Source of the DNA: Yoonia vestfoldensis DSM 16212
GTDB lineage: Bacteria; Pseudomonadota; Alphaproteobacteria; Rhodobacterales; Rhodobacteraceae
Direction: 5' to 3'
DNA: 64,000 nucleotides
NCBI RefSeq assembly: GCF_000382265.1
Contig: NZ_KB907977.1
Span: 62,001-126,000, forward strand
Every line of letters starts with the position of its first letter. Positions within the stretch are counted from its first letter, which is position 1. The notes beneath the pieces were generated by a model that worked only from the letters and a program-made list of their open reading frames with translations, did no database searches and had not been told where the DNA came from. Below are positions 8,436 to 15,718 of the stretch, piece by piece. A program made the position numbers and the translations under genes.

Positions 8436-9203
8436 TCAACGACGGTCGTCGTCATCCTCGTCATCGTCATCATCGGGCAGATTGAAAAAGCTGTCCGCAT
8501 CCTTGACGTCGCGGGCGTCTTCTTCGTCTTCGGCATCATCGCGCGGATCGCTGAGGCTGAATGTCTCAAGCCCCGCCATCGCCGTCGGCATCTTGGGTTC
8601 GGGGGCCATGCCCAGCGATGTTTCCGTGCTCACCAGCTTGCGGCGTTCATCGTCAGTCATCGCACCGCCTTCGCGGGCTTTCTTGGCATTGGCCTTTTGC
8701 ACGGCGGCATCAAGCTCCGACTGCTTGCACAGGCCAAGGGCGACCGGGTCGATCGGATCAAGGTTGTTGATGTTCCAATGCGTGCGTTCGCGGATCGCAA
8801 GGATTGTGGGTTTCGTCGTGCCGACCAGTTTCGCGATCTGGGCATCCGACAATTCGGGGTGGAATTTCACCAGCCAGTAGATCGACGCCGGACGGTCCTG
8901 CCGTTTGGACAGGGGTGTGTAACGCGGGCCACGGCGCTTTTCCTCGCCAGAGGCTGCGGCGTAGAACTTCAGCTTGAGCTTGTAGGCCGGATCAGCCTCG
9001 CCTTTGGTGATTTCTTCCTGCGTCAACTGGTTGTTGGCGACGGGGTCGAACCCCTTGACGCCGACCGCTACGTCGCCATCGGCGATGCCCTGCACTTCCA
9101 ATTCGTGAAACCCGCAGAAATCGGCGATCTGCTTGAAGGTCAGCGTGGTATTGTCGCAGAGCCAGACGGCGGTCGCCTTGGCCATGATTGGTTTATCAGA
9201 CAT
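8436..9203 (-). CDS. trcR: Cell cycle transcriptional regulator TrcR (DUF1013)
   Basis: 255 residues, matching the DUF1013 family that includes the alphaproteobacterial cell-cycle regulator TrcR. Diagnostic parts: the N-terminus (MSDKPIMAKATAVWL), the first helix-turn-helix-like region (LTFKQIADFCGFHELEVQGI), and a second region with IAKLVGTTKPTILAIRERTHWN. The C-terminus is extremely acidic, ending in a run of Asp/Glu. The AGGAG seven bases upstream supports 9203 as start; an upstream frame to 9263 lacks support. The gene overlaps by eight bases with a small Cys-containing frame ending at 9196. Confidence 0.88.
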   Translation of the reverse strand: MSDKPIMAKATAVWLCDNTTLTFKQIADFCGFHELEVQGIADGDVAVGVKGFDPVANNQLTQEEITKGEADPAYKLKLKFYAAASGEEKRRGPRYTPLSKRQDRPASIYWLVKFHPELSDAQIAKLVGTTKPTILAIRERTHWNINNLDPIDPVALGLCKQSELDAAVQKANAKKAREGGAMTDDERRKLVSTETSLGMAPEPKMPTAMAGLETFSLSDPRDDAEDEEDARDVKDADSFFNLPDDDDDEDDDDRR

Positions 9204-9336
9204 CTTTGGTCTCCTGATCTGACGGACAAGCCTTACCCAAGCCCTTGCAGGGGCAGACCACATGGGCCGGGTTCACATTGTCGGGGAACTTGCCATCCTT
9301 ATAGGGGCGGCAAGGCCAAGAGGAAAGATCAAAAAT
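9196..9336 (-). CDS. Possible 46-residue Cys-containing protein upstream of trcR
   Basis: A reading frame on the minus strand ends at 9196 and overlaps the trcR start (ATGTCTGA, eight bases). It reads like protein: WPCRPYKDGKFPDN, then CPCKGLGKACP, with C-x-C and C-P pairs suggesting a metal site. An in-frame stop lies ten codons upstream of the first codon given here, and no ATG, GTG or TTG exists between them. The coordinate assumes a rare ATT start preceded by AGGA. Either a non-canonical start, a small sequence error, or a decayed gene explains this. Confidence is low in the start, moderate in the frame. Confidence 0.4.
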   Translation of the reverse strand: MFDLSSWPCRPYKDGKFPDNVNPAHVVCPCKGLGKACPSDQETKDV

Positions 9337-9371
9337 CCGTCCTGTTTGCGCAGCTTTTCAAGGGAAATGGC

Positions 9372-10145
9372 CTAGGCCACCACCGCCATGGTCAGCGGGC
9401 TGGTGGGCAGGGCAAGGTCCTCTATCACGTTGAAGTGATGATGATTTTCCGCAATCGTCAGCGGGCAGGCCCAGACATGGGCCAGCTTGGTCGCCTGTTC
9501 GACAAATGCAGGACGTTCCGCACCGCCGACCCAGACCGTCACCGGACAAGGCGGCACGGGCGAATTGACGGGGCTTTCGGCCTGCGCGATTTCCGGGGTG
9601 ATGCGCAGATCGGCATTCATCGTGGTCTGCATTAACGGGGCCAGATCGGCCACGGGAGAGACCGGCACGACGCAGGCCACGCGTTGCTGCCATGCCGCCC
9701 CGTGACGCGGCGCCATCGCGCGGGCCACCAATTGCCCGCCCGCCGAATGCCCGACCAGCCGCACAGGCCCCGGCACACGCCGCGCGATCACGTCGATGGC
9801 GCGCACGATCTGGTCGCCGATCTGCGGAATCCCGACCTTGGGGCATAGATCATAGGACGGCATCGCCACCGCCCAGCCCAGCGCCAGCGGCCCCGCCGCC
9901 AGATGCGACCAGAAGGATTTGTCGAAGCGCAGCCAATAGCCGCCGTGCACAAAAATCACGACCCCCCGCGCCAACCTGTCGGGGTGGAACAGATCAAACC
10001 GCTGGCGGTCGGATTCGCCGTAGACCAGATCAAGCTCGCACCGCGCCGACTGACGAAAGCTGGCCGCCTGCGCAGCCCAGCGATCAGGATAGTCCGCACC
10101 GCCGGGGATATAGGCCGCATTTGCATAAGCTTCGTCCAGATCCAT
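9372..10145 (-). CDS. Alpha/beta hydrolase (esterase/arylformamidase-like)
   Basis: 257 residues with the oxyanion-hole motif HGGYW (about residue 69) and the nucleophile elbow G-H-S-A-G-G (about 133), the pattern of the hormone-sensitive-lipase/kynurenine formamidase-like group. The N-terminal MDLDEAYANAAYIPGG segment is typical of the arylformamidase-like branch. No kynurenine pathway gene is nearby, so a general short-chain esterase is equally possible. Divergent from gabD, 68 bases apart. Confidence 0.82.
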   Translation of the reverse strand: MDLDEAYANAAYIPGGADYPDRWAAQAASFRQSARCELDLVYGESDRQRFDLFHPDRLARGVVIFVHGGYWLRFDKSFWSHLAAGPLALGWAVAMPSYDLCPKVGIPQIGDQIVRAIDVIARRVPGPVRLVGHSAGGQLVARAMAPRHGAAWQQRVACVVPVSPVADLAPLMQTTMNADLRITPEIAQAESPVNSPVPPCPVTVWVGGAERPAFVEQATKLAHVWACPLTIAENHHHFNVIEDLALPTSPLTMAVVA

Positions 10146-10213
10146 GTGGCGGTCCCCCCTTTACCTTCCCCCCTTGCAGGGGCCACATTAGGCCAAAGTC
10201 ACAGGAGACTACC

Positions 10214-11692
10214 ATGCTCGATGATACGACCAACCTCAAATCCCTGCTGCGCCGTCCCGATCTGGTCTGTGACGCTGCGTTTGTCGGCGGAGAATGGACG
10301 CAAGCCGCCAGCGGGAAAACCTTTGCCGTCACGAATCCCGCGCGCGGCGACGTGATCGCGCAGCTGCCCGATCTGAGCCGTGCCGAAGTCGCCCAAGCGA
10401 TCGATGCCGCGCAAAAAGCGCAGAAACCCTGGGCCGCGCTGGCCGCCAAGGAACGGGCGAAAGTGCTGCGCAAATGGTACGACCTGATGATGGAAAATCA
10501 GGAGGATCTGGCGATCATCATGACCTCTGAACAAGGCAAACCCTTGGCCGAGGCGCGCGGAGAAGTCGCCTATGGCGCGTCCTTCGTGGAATGGTTCGGC
10601 GAAGAGGCCAAGCGCGTTTACGGCCAGACGATCCCCGGCCATATGCCCGACAAACGCATCACCGTCATCAAGCAGCCCATCGGTGTGGCGGCGGGAATCA
10701 CGCCGTGGAATTTTCCCAATGCGATGATTGCGCGGAAAGTCGCCCCTGCGCTGGCCGCAGGCTGCGCCTTCGTCGTGCGGCCCGCGTCGCTAACGCCGTT
10801 GTCGGCCCTTGCTATGGCGAAACTCGCCGAAGAAGCGGGCGTGCCGAAGGGGCTGTTCTCGGTCGTGACCTCGACCTCTTCTTCCGAAGTCGGCAAAGAA
10901 TTCTGCGAAAACCCCATCGTGCGCAAACTGACTTTCACCGGATCGACCGAAGTGGGGCGGATCCTTCTGAAACAGGCCGCCGATCAGGTGATGAAATGTT
11001 CAATGGAGTTGGGCGGCAACGCGCCGTTCATCGTGTTCGACGATGCCGATCTCGATGCGGCCGTCGAAGGGGCCATCGCCTGCAAATTCCGCAACAACGG
11101 GCAGACCTGCGTCTGCGCCAACCGGATCTATGTGCAAAAAGGCGTCTATGACGCTTTTGCCGCCAAGCTCAAGGTCGCCGTCGAAAAACTGCGCGTGGGC
11201 GACGGCTTGGCCGATGGCACCACGCTGGGGCCGCTGATCGAACCCGCGGCGGTCAAGAAGGTGCAGGAACATCTGGACGATGCTTTGGCCAAGGGTGGCA
11301 AGGTTCTGACCGGCGGCAAGCCGCATGATCTGGGCGGTCAGTTCTTTGAACCCACCATCGTGACGCATGCAACCAAGGACATGCTGGTCAGCACGGATGA
11401 GACCTTCGGCCCCTTCGCGCCGCTCTTCATGTTCGAGGATGAAGACGACGTGATCTTTCAGGCCAATGACACGATCTTCGGCCTTGCGTCCTATTTCTAC
11501 GCCAAGGACCTGTCCCGCGTGACCAAGGTGGCCGAGGCGCTGGAATACGGCATCGTCGGCGTGAACACGGGCATCATCTCGACCGAGGTGGCGCCTTTCG
11601 GCGGCGTCAAGCAATCCGGTCTGGGCCGCGAAGGGTCATCGCATGGCATGGATGATTACATGGAGATGAAATACATCTGCACCAGCGTGTAA
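10214..11692 (+). CDS. gabD: Succinate-semialdehyde dehydrogenase (NAD(P)+)
   Basis: 492 residues, an aldehyde dehydrogenase oxidising succinate semialdehyde to succinate in GABA degradation. Seen: TPWNFP, ELGGNAPFIVF (catalytic Glu region), and the catalytic Cys in NNGQTCVCANR. The cofactor segment reads VVRPASLTP; the Lys usual in this family (K-P-A-S/E) is Arg. CAGGAG precedes the ATG at 10214 by eight bases; the much longer open frame upstream is a shadow. Length and sequence fit GabD rather than betaine aldehyde dehydrogenases. No gabT is adjacent. Confidence 0.92.
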   Translation: MLDDTTNLKSLLRRPDLVCDAAFVGGEWTQAASGKTFAVTNPARGDVIAQLPDLSRAEVAQAIDAAQKAQKPWAALAAKERAKVLRKWYDLMMENQEDLAIIMTSEQGKPLAEARGEVAYGASFVEWFGEEAKRVYGQTIPGHMPDKRITVIKQPIGVAAGITPWNFPNAMIARKVAPALAAGCAFVVRPASLTPLSALAMAKLAEEAGVPKGLFSVVTSTSSSEVGKEFCENPIVRKLTFTGSTEVGRILLKQAADQVMKCSMELGGNAPFIVFDDADLDAAVEGAIACKFRNNGQTCVCANRIYVQKGVYDAFAAKLKVAVEKLRVGDGLADGTTLGPLIEPAAVKKVQEHLDDALAKGGKVLTGGKPHDLGGQFFEPTIVTHATKDMLVSTDETFGPFAPLFMFEDEDDVIFQANDTIFGLASYFYAKDLSRVTKVAEALEYGIVGVNTGIISTEVAPFGGVKQSGLGREGSSHGMDDYMEMKYICTSV

Positions 11693-11696
11693 ACCT

Positions 11697-11717
11697 GTAG
11701 GGCGGGGCTTGCCCCGC
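11697..11717. repeat. Repeat R3 hairpin after gabD
   Basis: GTAGGGCGGGG-CTTG-CCCCGC, a six-base-pair GC stem with a four-base loop, five bases after the gabD stop and just before the convergent serine hydrolase ends. The same GTAGGGCGGGG...CCCCGC arrangement occurs at the chorismate mutase stop (47737). It lacks a U-tract, so it may be a transcript-end stabiliser or weak terminator. Confidence 0.6.
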
Positions 11718-11720
11718 TCT

Positions 11721-12731
11721 TCACGCCAACTGACTGCGCGCCAGCGGGATCACGTCACCTTCGATCAGCCGCATGATATCGCCGAAATGCCCTGCGGACC
11801 GCGCGGGCAGGTTCGGGTCCGATGTCAGCGCCAGCGTCTTTTCCAGCGCCGGCACCATGCAGATCACCTGCCCGCCGTAGCCGCGCGCCAGCGCATATCG
11901 CACCCCGTCCGCCTGCCCCAAAAACCAGCCATACCCATAGCTGAGGCCCGAGAACTGCGACCGCGTGCGCGGTTCCAGCGACCGCGCGACCCAATCGGCA
12001 CTCAGCACCTGCGTGCCGCCGAACTGCCCGCCCATGCGGTACATCTCGCCGAACCGCGCCATGCCATCCAGCGTCAGCGCCATTTCGTTGCCACCCAGAT
12101 ACCGCCCCTGCGGATCGCGGGTCCATGCGGGGATGTCGATGCCCAAAGGCTGGCCCAACCGTGTGCGCGCAAGGTCCAGCAAGGACCGCCCCGACACTTC
12201 GGACAGAACCGCGCCAAGGATGTGGAACGACCCCGTGGAATAAAGCATCTGCGCGCCCGGTTCCGCCACGAAAGGCCGCGACAGCGCATTGGCAACCCAG
12301 TTGCGGCTGTTCACCCAAGGCCCGTAATTGCTGCCCGAGGTCCGCTCCAACCCCGCCTGCATGGTCACGAGGTTTTCGATGGTGATGCCTGCCACGCGCG
12401 GATCGGCCCCCGACGGGATCAGGTTCGGCGCAACCTCGCCCAGGGTCGCATCGAGCGATGGCAATTCCCCGCGATCCAGCGCCGCCCCCGTTAGGGCCGC
12501 GACGATGGTCTTGGACACCGATTTCACCGGCACCGCCCGGCCCAGCGACGGCCCGCGAAACGCCTGAGACAGCACCTCGGCCCCCGACTGCCGGATCACG
12601 ATGGCGCGGCACTGGTCAAGTGCGCGCACACGCTCGGCCACAGCGGCCCAAGGGTCCGACTGTGCGACCAGCGGCGTTCCGAACGTGGCCGCAGCCCCCA
12701 ACAAGACAGCGCGGCGTCCCAGCATCGGCAT
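11721..12731 (-). CDS. Serine hydrolase, class C beta-lactamase/penicillin-binding fold
   Basis: 336 residues of the beta-lactamase family (Pfam Beta-lactamase type). A twin-Arg-like/hydrophobic signal (GRRAVLLGAAATFGTPLVAQ) predicts export. The active-site S-x-x-K is SVSK near residue 71, and the Tyr motif is YSTG near 165. The third motif is likely the YGGQ region around residue 291 instead of KTG, so beta-lactamase activity should not be assumed; esterase or peptidase is as likely. Convergent with gabD. Confidence 0.82.
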   Translation of the reverse strand: MPMLGRRAVLLGAAATFGTPLVAQSDPWAAVAERVRALDQCRAIVIRQSGAEVLSQAFRGPSLGRAVPVKSVSKTIVAALTGAALDRGELPSLDATLGEVAPNLIPSGADPRVAGITIENLVTMQAGLERTSGSNYGPWVNSRNWVANALSRPFVAEPGAQMLYSTGSFHILGAVLSEVSGRSLLDLARTRLGQPLGIDIPAWTRDPQGRYLGGNEMALTLDGMARFGEMYRMGGQFGGTQVLSADWVARSLEPRTRSQFSGLSYGYGWFLGQADGVRYALARGYGGQVICMVPALEKTLALTSDPNLPARSAGHFGDIMRLIEGDVIPLARSQLA

Positions 12732-12968
12732 GGCAAATCCTTTTGTTACTCGGTGCTAGGATAGGACAGCGCGCGGGAGGTGCCAGTTACATTTGCGTGT
12801 GTGGGGGGTTTGGGAATGAACCGCCGACTGTCAGGTACGAAGGTCTGACAGGCGGGACCTTACGCCCCCTTGGTTTAGTGCGTTCTAAGGTCAGCTTAGG
12901 TACACCGTCCAACAACCGGCGGTTTCTAGAGTTTCAATTTCAACCCAGAGGGTGCGAAAATTTTACGT
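12732..12968. other. Intergenic region with one hairpin
   Basis: Lower in coding character than its surroundings. It holds an imperfect hairpin CCG-A-CTGTCAG (12824-12834) with CTGACAG-G-CGG (12845-12855), ten-base loop. No promoter motif or known RNA family was recognised. Frames crossing it are continuations of shadows. Confidence 0.4.
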
Positions 12969-13175
12969 TTATCGGCTGTTGCTATGATCAGTCATGAATC
13001 CTGACATGGCGCTCTTCGCGATTTCAACTTGGTCATATCCGGCACCTGGACGATGCGCGGTGTGCGTCTGGCGCGGAGCGCGCGCTTTTCTGTAACGCCT
13101 AAGTGCTACCGTCACGACCACTGTGATCGCGAAAATCACAAAAACCAAAGCAATGATGATTTGACTAGCTGTCAT
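12969..13175 (-). CDS. Small single-pass membrane protein (hypothetical)
   Basis: 68 residues: an N-terminal membrane segment (residues 5-24, QIIIALVFVIFAITVVVTVA) followed immediately by RRYRKAR, so the positive-inside rule puts the C-terminus in the cytoplasm. The C-terminal half is polar and without recognisable motif. The Shine-Dalgarno (GGGGCC) is weak. Eleven bases separate it from the DUF1285 gene end. Its hydrophobic pattern is the only evidence that it is a gene. Confidence 0.45.
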   Translation of the reverse strand: MTASQIIIALVFVIFAITVVVTVALRRYRKARAPRQTHTAHRPGAGYDQVEIAKSAMSGFMTDHSNSR

Positions 13176-13186
13176 ACAAAAGGCCC

Positions 13187-13774
13187 CTACCCCAACTCCG
13201 CCGACGGAATGATCGCAAAGAACGCACCCCTAGACCGCACCCCGAACCACCGCTCGCCCTCGTGCTCGGCATGTTCGCCCAGATCGACCAGCCGGTAGAA
13301 CGACTTGCGGTCAATCAGCGCTTCGAGGTTCGCGCGGACCAGCACATAGGGCGACGGCTCGCCCGTTTGCGGGTCACGCACCACGCGGATCGGGTTCTCA
13401 GGGCCTGCGGTCACTTTGTCGCCCACGTTGGTGCGGAAGATCAGATCGTCCCCCTGCCGGTCCACGTCCACCGCCACGAAAGGCGCGTCATCGACCGTGA
13501 TCCCGACCTTTTCGACCGGAGTTACCAGCACGTAATCATCCCCGTCGCGCCGCAGGATGGTCGAGAAAAGGCGCACCAGCGCTTCTCTCCCTATGGGCGT
13601 GCCCATGTAGAACCATGTCCCGTCGCGCGCGATCCGCATGTCGATATGCCCGCAATGCGGCGGGTTCCACAGATGCACCGGCGGCAAACCGCCTTTGGGG
13701 CCGCTTTTTTGGGCAGCAAGCGCACTTTGGGCCAGTCCGTCGGCGGTGGGGGCAACAATCTTTTGTGTGGTCAT
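13187..13774 (-). CDS. DUF1285 domain-containing protein
   Basis: 195 residues matching DUF1285, a family of unknown function common in alphaproteobacteria. Recognisable parts: the segment LPPVHLWNPPHCGHIDMRI followed by ARDGTWFYMGTPIGR, and the later D-x-x-G-x-P-YVLVR pattern. Start at 13774 (MTTQKIV) is uncertain; 13786 (MAKRMTT) is equally possible. Divergent from the moxR operon with about 60 bases between, suggesting linked regulation; DUF1285 genes commonly sit beside this operon. Confidence 0.85.
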   Translation of the reverse strand: MTTQKIVAPTADGLAQSALAAQKSGPKGGLPPVHLWNPPHCGHIDMRIARDGTWFYMGTPIGREALVRLFSTILRRDGDDYVLVTPVEKVGITVDDAPFVAVDVDRQGDDLIFRTNVGDKVTAGPENPIRVVRDPQTGEPSPYVLVRANLEALIDRKSFYRLVDLGEHAEHEGERWFGVRSRGAFFAIIPSAELG

Positions 13775-13844
13775 TCTTTTTGCCATTGGGATCGACAGGA
13801 TTATCTGTTCTCTTGCAGCATATAGGTAATCCAAGGGGAAAGTC

Positions 13845-14852
13845 ATGGCCGACGACGCCGATCTTGTCGCACAGATAGACGCATTGGGTGCAAAACTGGG
13901 TGCCGCGCGCGACAGTATCGCCGCCCGTTTCATTGGCCAGCGGCGCGTCGTGGACCTGACCTTGTCGGCGCTGATCTGCGGCGGTCACGCGGTGCTGATC
14001 GGCCTCCCGGGCCTTGGCAAGACGCGGCTGGTGGATGCCCTGTCCACCGTCATGGGGCTGGACGGCAACCGCATCCAGTTCACGCCCGACCTGATGCCCG
14101 CCGATATCCTCGGGTCCGAAGTGCTGGAAACCGCCGCAGACGGCAGCCGCGCGTTCCGGTTCATCGAAGGGCCCGTGTTCTGCCAGTTGCTGATGGCCGA
14201 CGAAATCAACCGTGCCAGCCCGCGCACGCAATCCGCTCTGTTGCAGGCGATGCAGGAAAAAGAGGTCACGATCGCAGGCCAGCATCGCCCGCTGGGCGTG
14301 CCGTTCCATGTGCTGGCCACCCAGAACCCGCTGGAACAGGAAGGCACCTATCCCCTGCCAGAGGCGCAGCTGGACCGCTTCCTTGTCCAGATCGACGTGC
14401 CCTATCCTGACCGGCAGACCGAAAAGGACATCCTGATTGCCACGACAGGGGTCGAGGATGCGCAGGCTGTCGCCGTGTTCACCGCGCAGGAATTGCTGGC
14501 CGCGCAGGCGTTGCTCCGCCGGATGCCGGTCGGGGAAAACATTCTCGACATGATCCTCGATCTGGTGCGCGCCTGCCGTCCCGATGACGCCACAGCACCC
14601 GATGTGATCCGCCAGAACGTCAGCTGGGGCCCCGGCCCGCGTGCCGCACAGGCGCTGATGCTGACGGTGCGCGCCTCGGCGTTGCTGGATGGCCGCTTGG
14701 TGCCATCGGCAGAGGACGTGCGCAACATGGCGGTGCCGGTGCTGGAACACCGCATGGCACTGTCCTTTGCGGCACGCGCGCGTGGCGAGGATGTGCAATC
14801 CATCATCAACGAAGTCGCAAGCCAAATCACACAGGTCGCAGCGGCGGCATGA
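13845..14852 (+). CDS. MoxR family AAA+ ATPase
   Basis: 335 residues. Walker A GLPGLGKT at residues 53-60, Walker B LLMADEINRASP with the MoxR-typical ...TQSALLQAMQE, sensor ATQNPLEQEGTYPLPEAQLDRF. MoxR ATPases act as chaperones that work with vWA/DUF58 proteins, here the co-transcribed downstream products. AAGGGGAAAG lies just upstream of the ATG. The stop overlaps the next start (ATGA). Confidence 0.93.
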   Translation: MADDADLVAQIDALGAKLGAARDSIAARFIGQRRVVDLTLSALICGGHAVLIGLPGLGKTRLVDALSTVMGLDGNRIQFTPDLMPADILGSEVLETAADGSRAFRFIEGPVFCQLLMADEINRASPRTQSALLQAMQEKEVTIAGQHRPLGVPFHVLATQNPLEQEGTYPLPEAQLDRFLVQIDVPYPDRQTEKDILIATTGVEDAQAVAVFTAQELLAAQALLRRMPVGENILDMILDLVRACRPDDATAPDVIRQNVSWGPGPRAAQALMLTVRASALLDGRLVPSAEDVRNMAVPVLEHRMALSFAARARGEDVQSIINEVASQITQVAAAA

Positions 14853-15718
14853 CGACACCGCTGACGCTTCGTTCGCAGGCGGAAACGCTTGCTGCCCATC
14901 TGCCGCCTCTCTTGGCGGAGGCAGAGCATCTGGCGTCGACCGTGCTGCTGGGCGAACACGGGCGCAGGCGGGCGGGCACTGGCGATACGTTCTGGCAATA
15001 CCGCCCAGCCCAGAACCACGATGCCGCGCGCAGCATCGACTGGCGCCGGTCCGCACGGTCTGACGCGCGCTTTGTGCAGGACAAGGAATGGCAGATCGCG
15101 CAATCCATCATCCTCTGGGTCGATCAGGGGGCGTCGATGGGTTTCGCCTCCGACGATCACGCAACAAAGGGCGACCGGGCGCGCACGCTTGCGATGGCGC
15201 TGGCGGTGCTGCTGATCCGGGGCGGTGAACGCGTCGGGCTGACCGGCCTGCGCCTGCCGCCACGGCGGGGGTCGCTGCAATTGCAGCAGATGGCGCAGAT
15301 CCTGTCAGAAAACGCCACGACCGACCACGGATCGCCTGATGCAACGGGCATGCTGCCGCATTCGCGGGCGCTGTTCGTCAGCGATTTTCTGGGCAATATC
15401 GACGGCGTGCGCGACGCGCTGCACCGTGCCGCGGATCGCGGGGTGAAGGGTGCGCTACTGCAGGTTCTCGACCCGCAGGAAGAGGCGTTTCCGTTCGACG
15501 GGCGCACGATCTTTCAATCCATGACCGGCAGCGTGCAGCATGAAACCTTGCGCGCCCGCGATCTCAAATCACGCTATCTGGACAGGTTGGCCGCGCGCAA
15601 GGATGAACTGGCGCAGCTGGCCCGCCTTACCGGCTGGCAGTTTCACACGCATCTGACAGGGCAATCCGCGACGCAGGCGCTGCTCTGGCTTTACGGCGCG
15701 CTGGAAAGGCGACGCTGA
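14849..15718 (+). CDS. DUF58 domain-containing protein
   Basis: 289 residues with the family signature around residues 31-70: GRRRAGTGDTFWQYRPAQ, then H-D-A-A-R-S-I-D-W-R-R-S. A vWA-like fold follows, with a MIDAS-like WVDQGASMG segment near residue 92. Partner of the MoxR ATPase. The start overlaps the moxR stop and its own stop overlaps the next gene (TGATG), so the operon is tightly coupled. Confidence 0.9.
   Translation: MTTPLTLRSQAETLAAHLPPLLAEAEHLASTVLLGEHGRRRAGTGDTFWQYRPAQNHDAARSIDWRRSARSDARFVQDKEWQIAQSIILWVDQGASMGFASDDHATKGDRARTLAMALAVLLIRGGERVGLTGLRLPPRRGSLQLQQMAQILSENATTDHGSPDATGMLPHSRALFVSDFLGNIDGVRDALHRAADRGVKGALLQVLDPQEEAFPFDGRTIFQSMTGSVQHETLRARDLKSRYLDRLAARKDELAQLARLTGWQFHTHLTGQSATQALLWLYGALERRR

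Noticed and set aside
9692-10213. Long N-terminal extension of gabD
   Set aside because: Antisense to the alpha/beta hydrolase; a strong Shine-Dalgarno and family N-terminus place the start at 10214.
13798-13833. GGATTA...TAATCC inverted repeat before moxR as an operator
   Set aside because: Six-base arms 24 bases apart are expected by chance in this amount of sequence.
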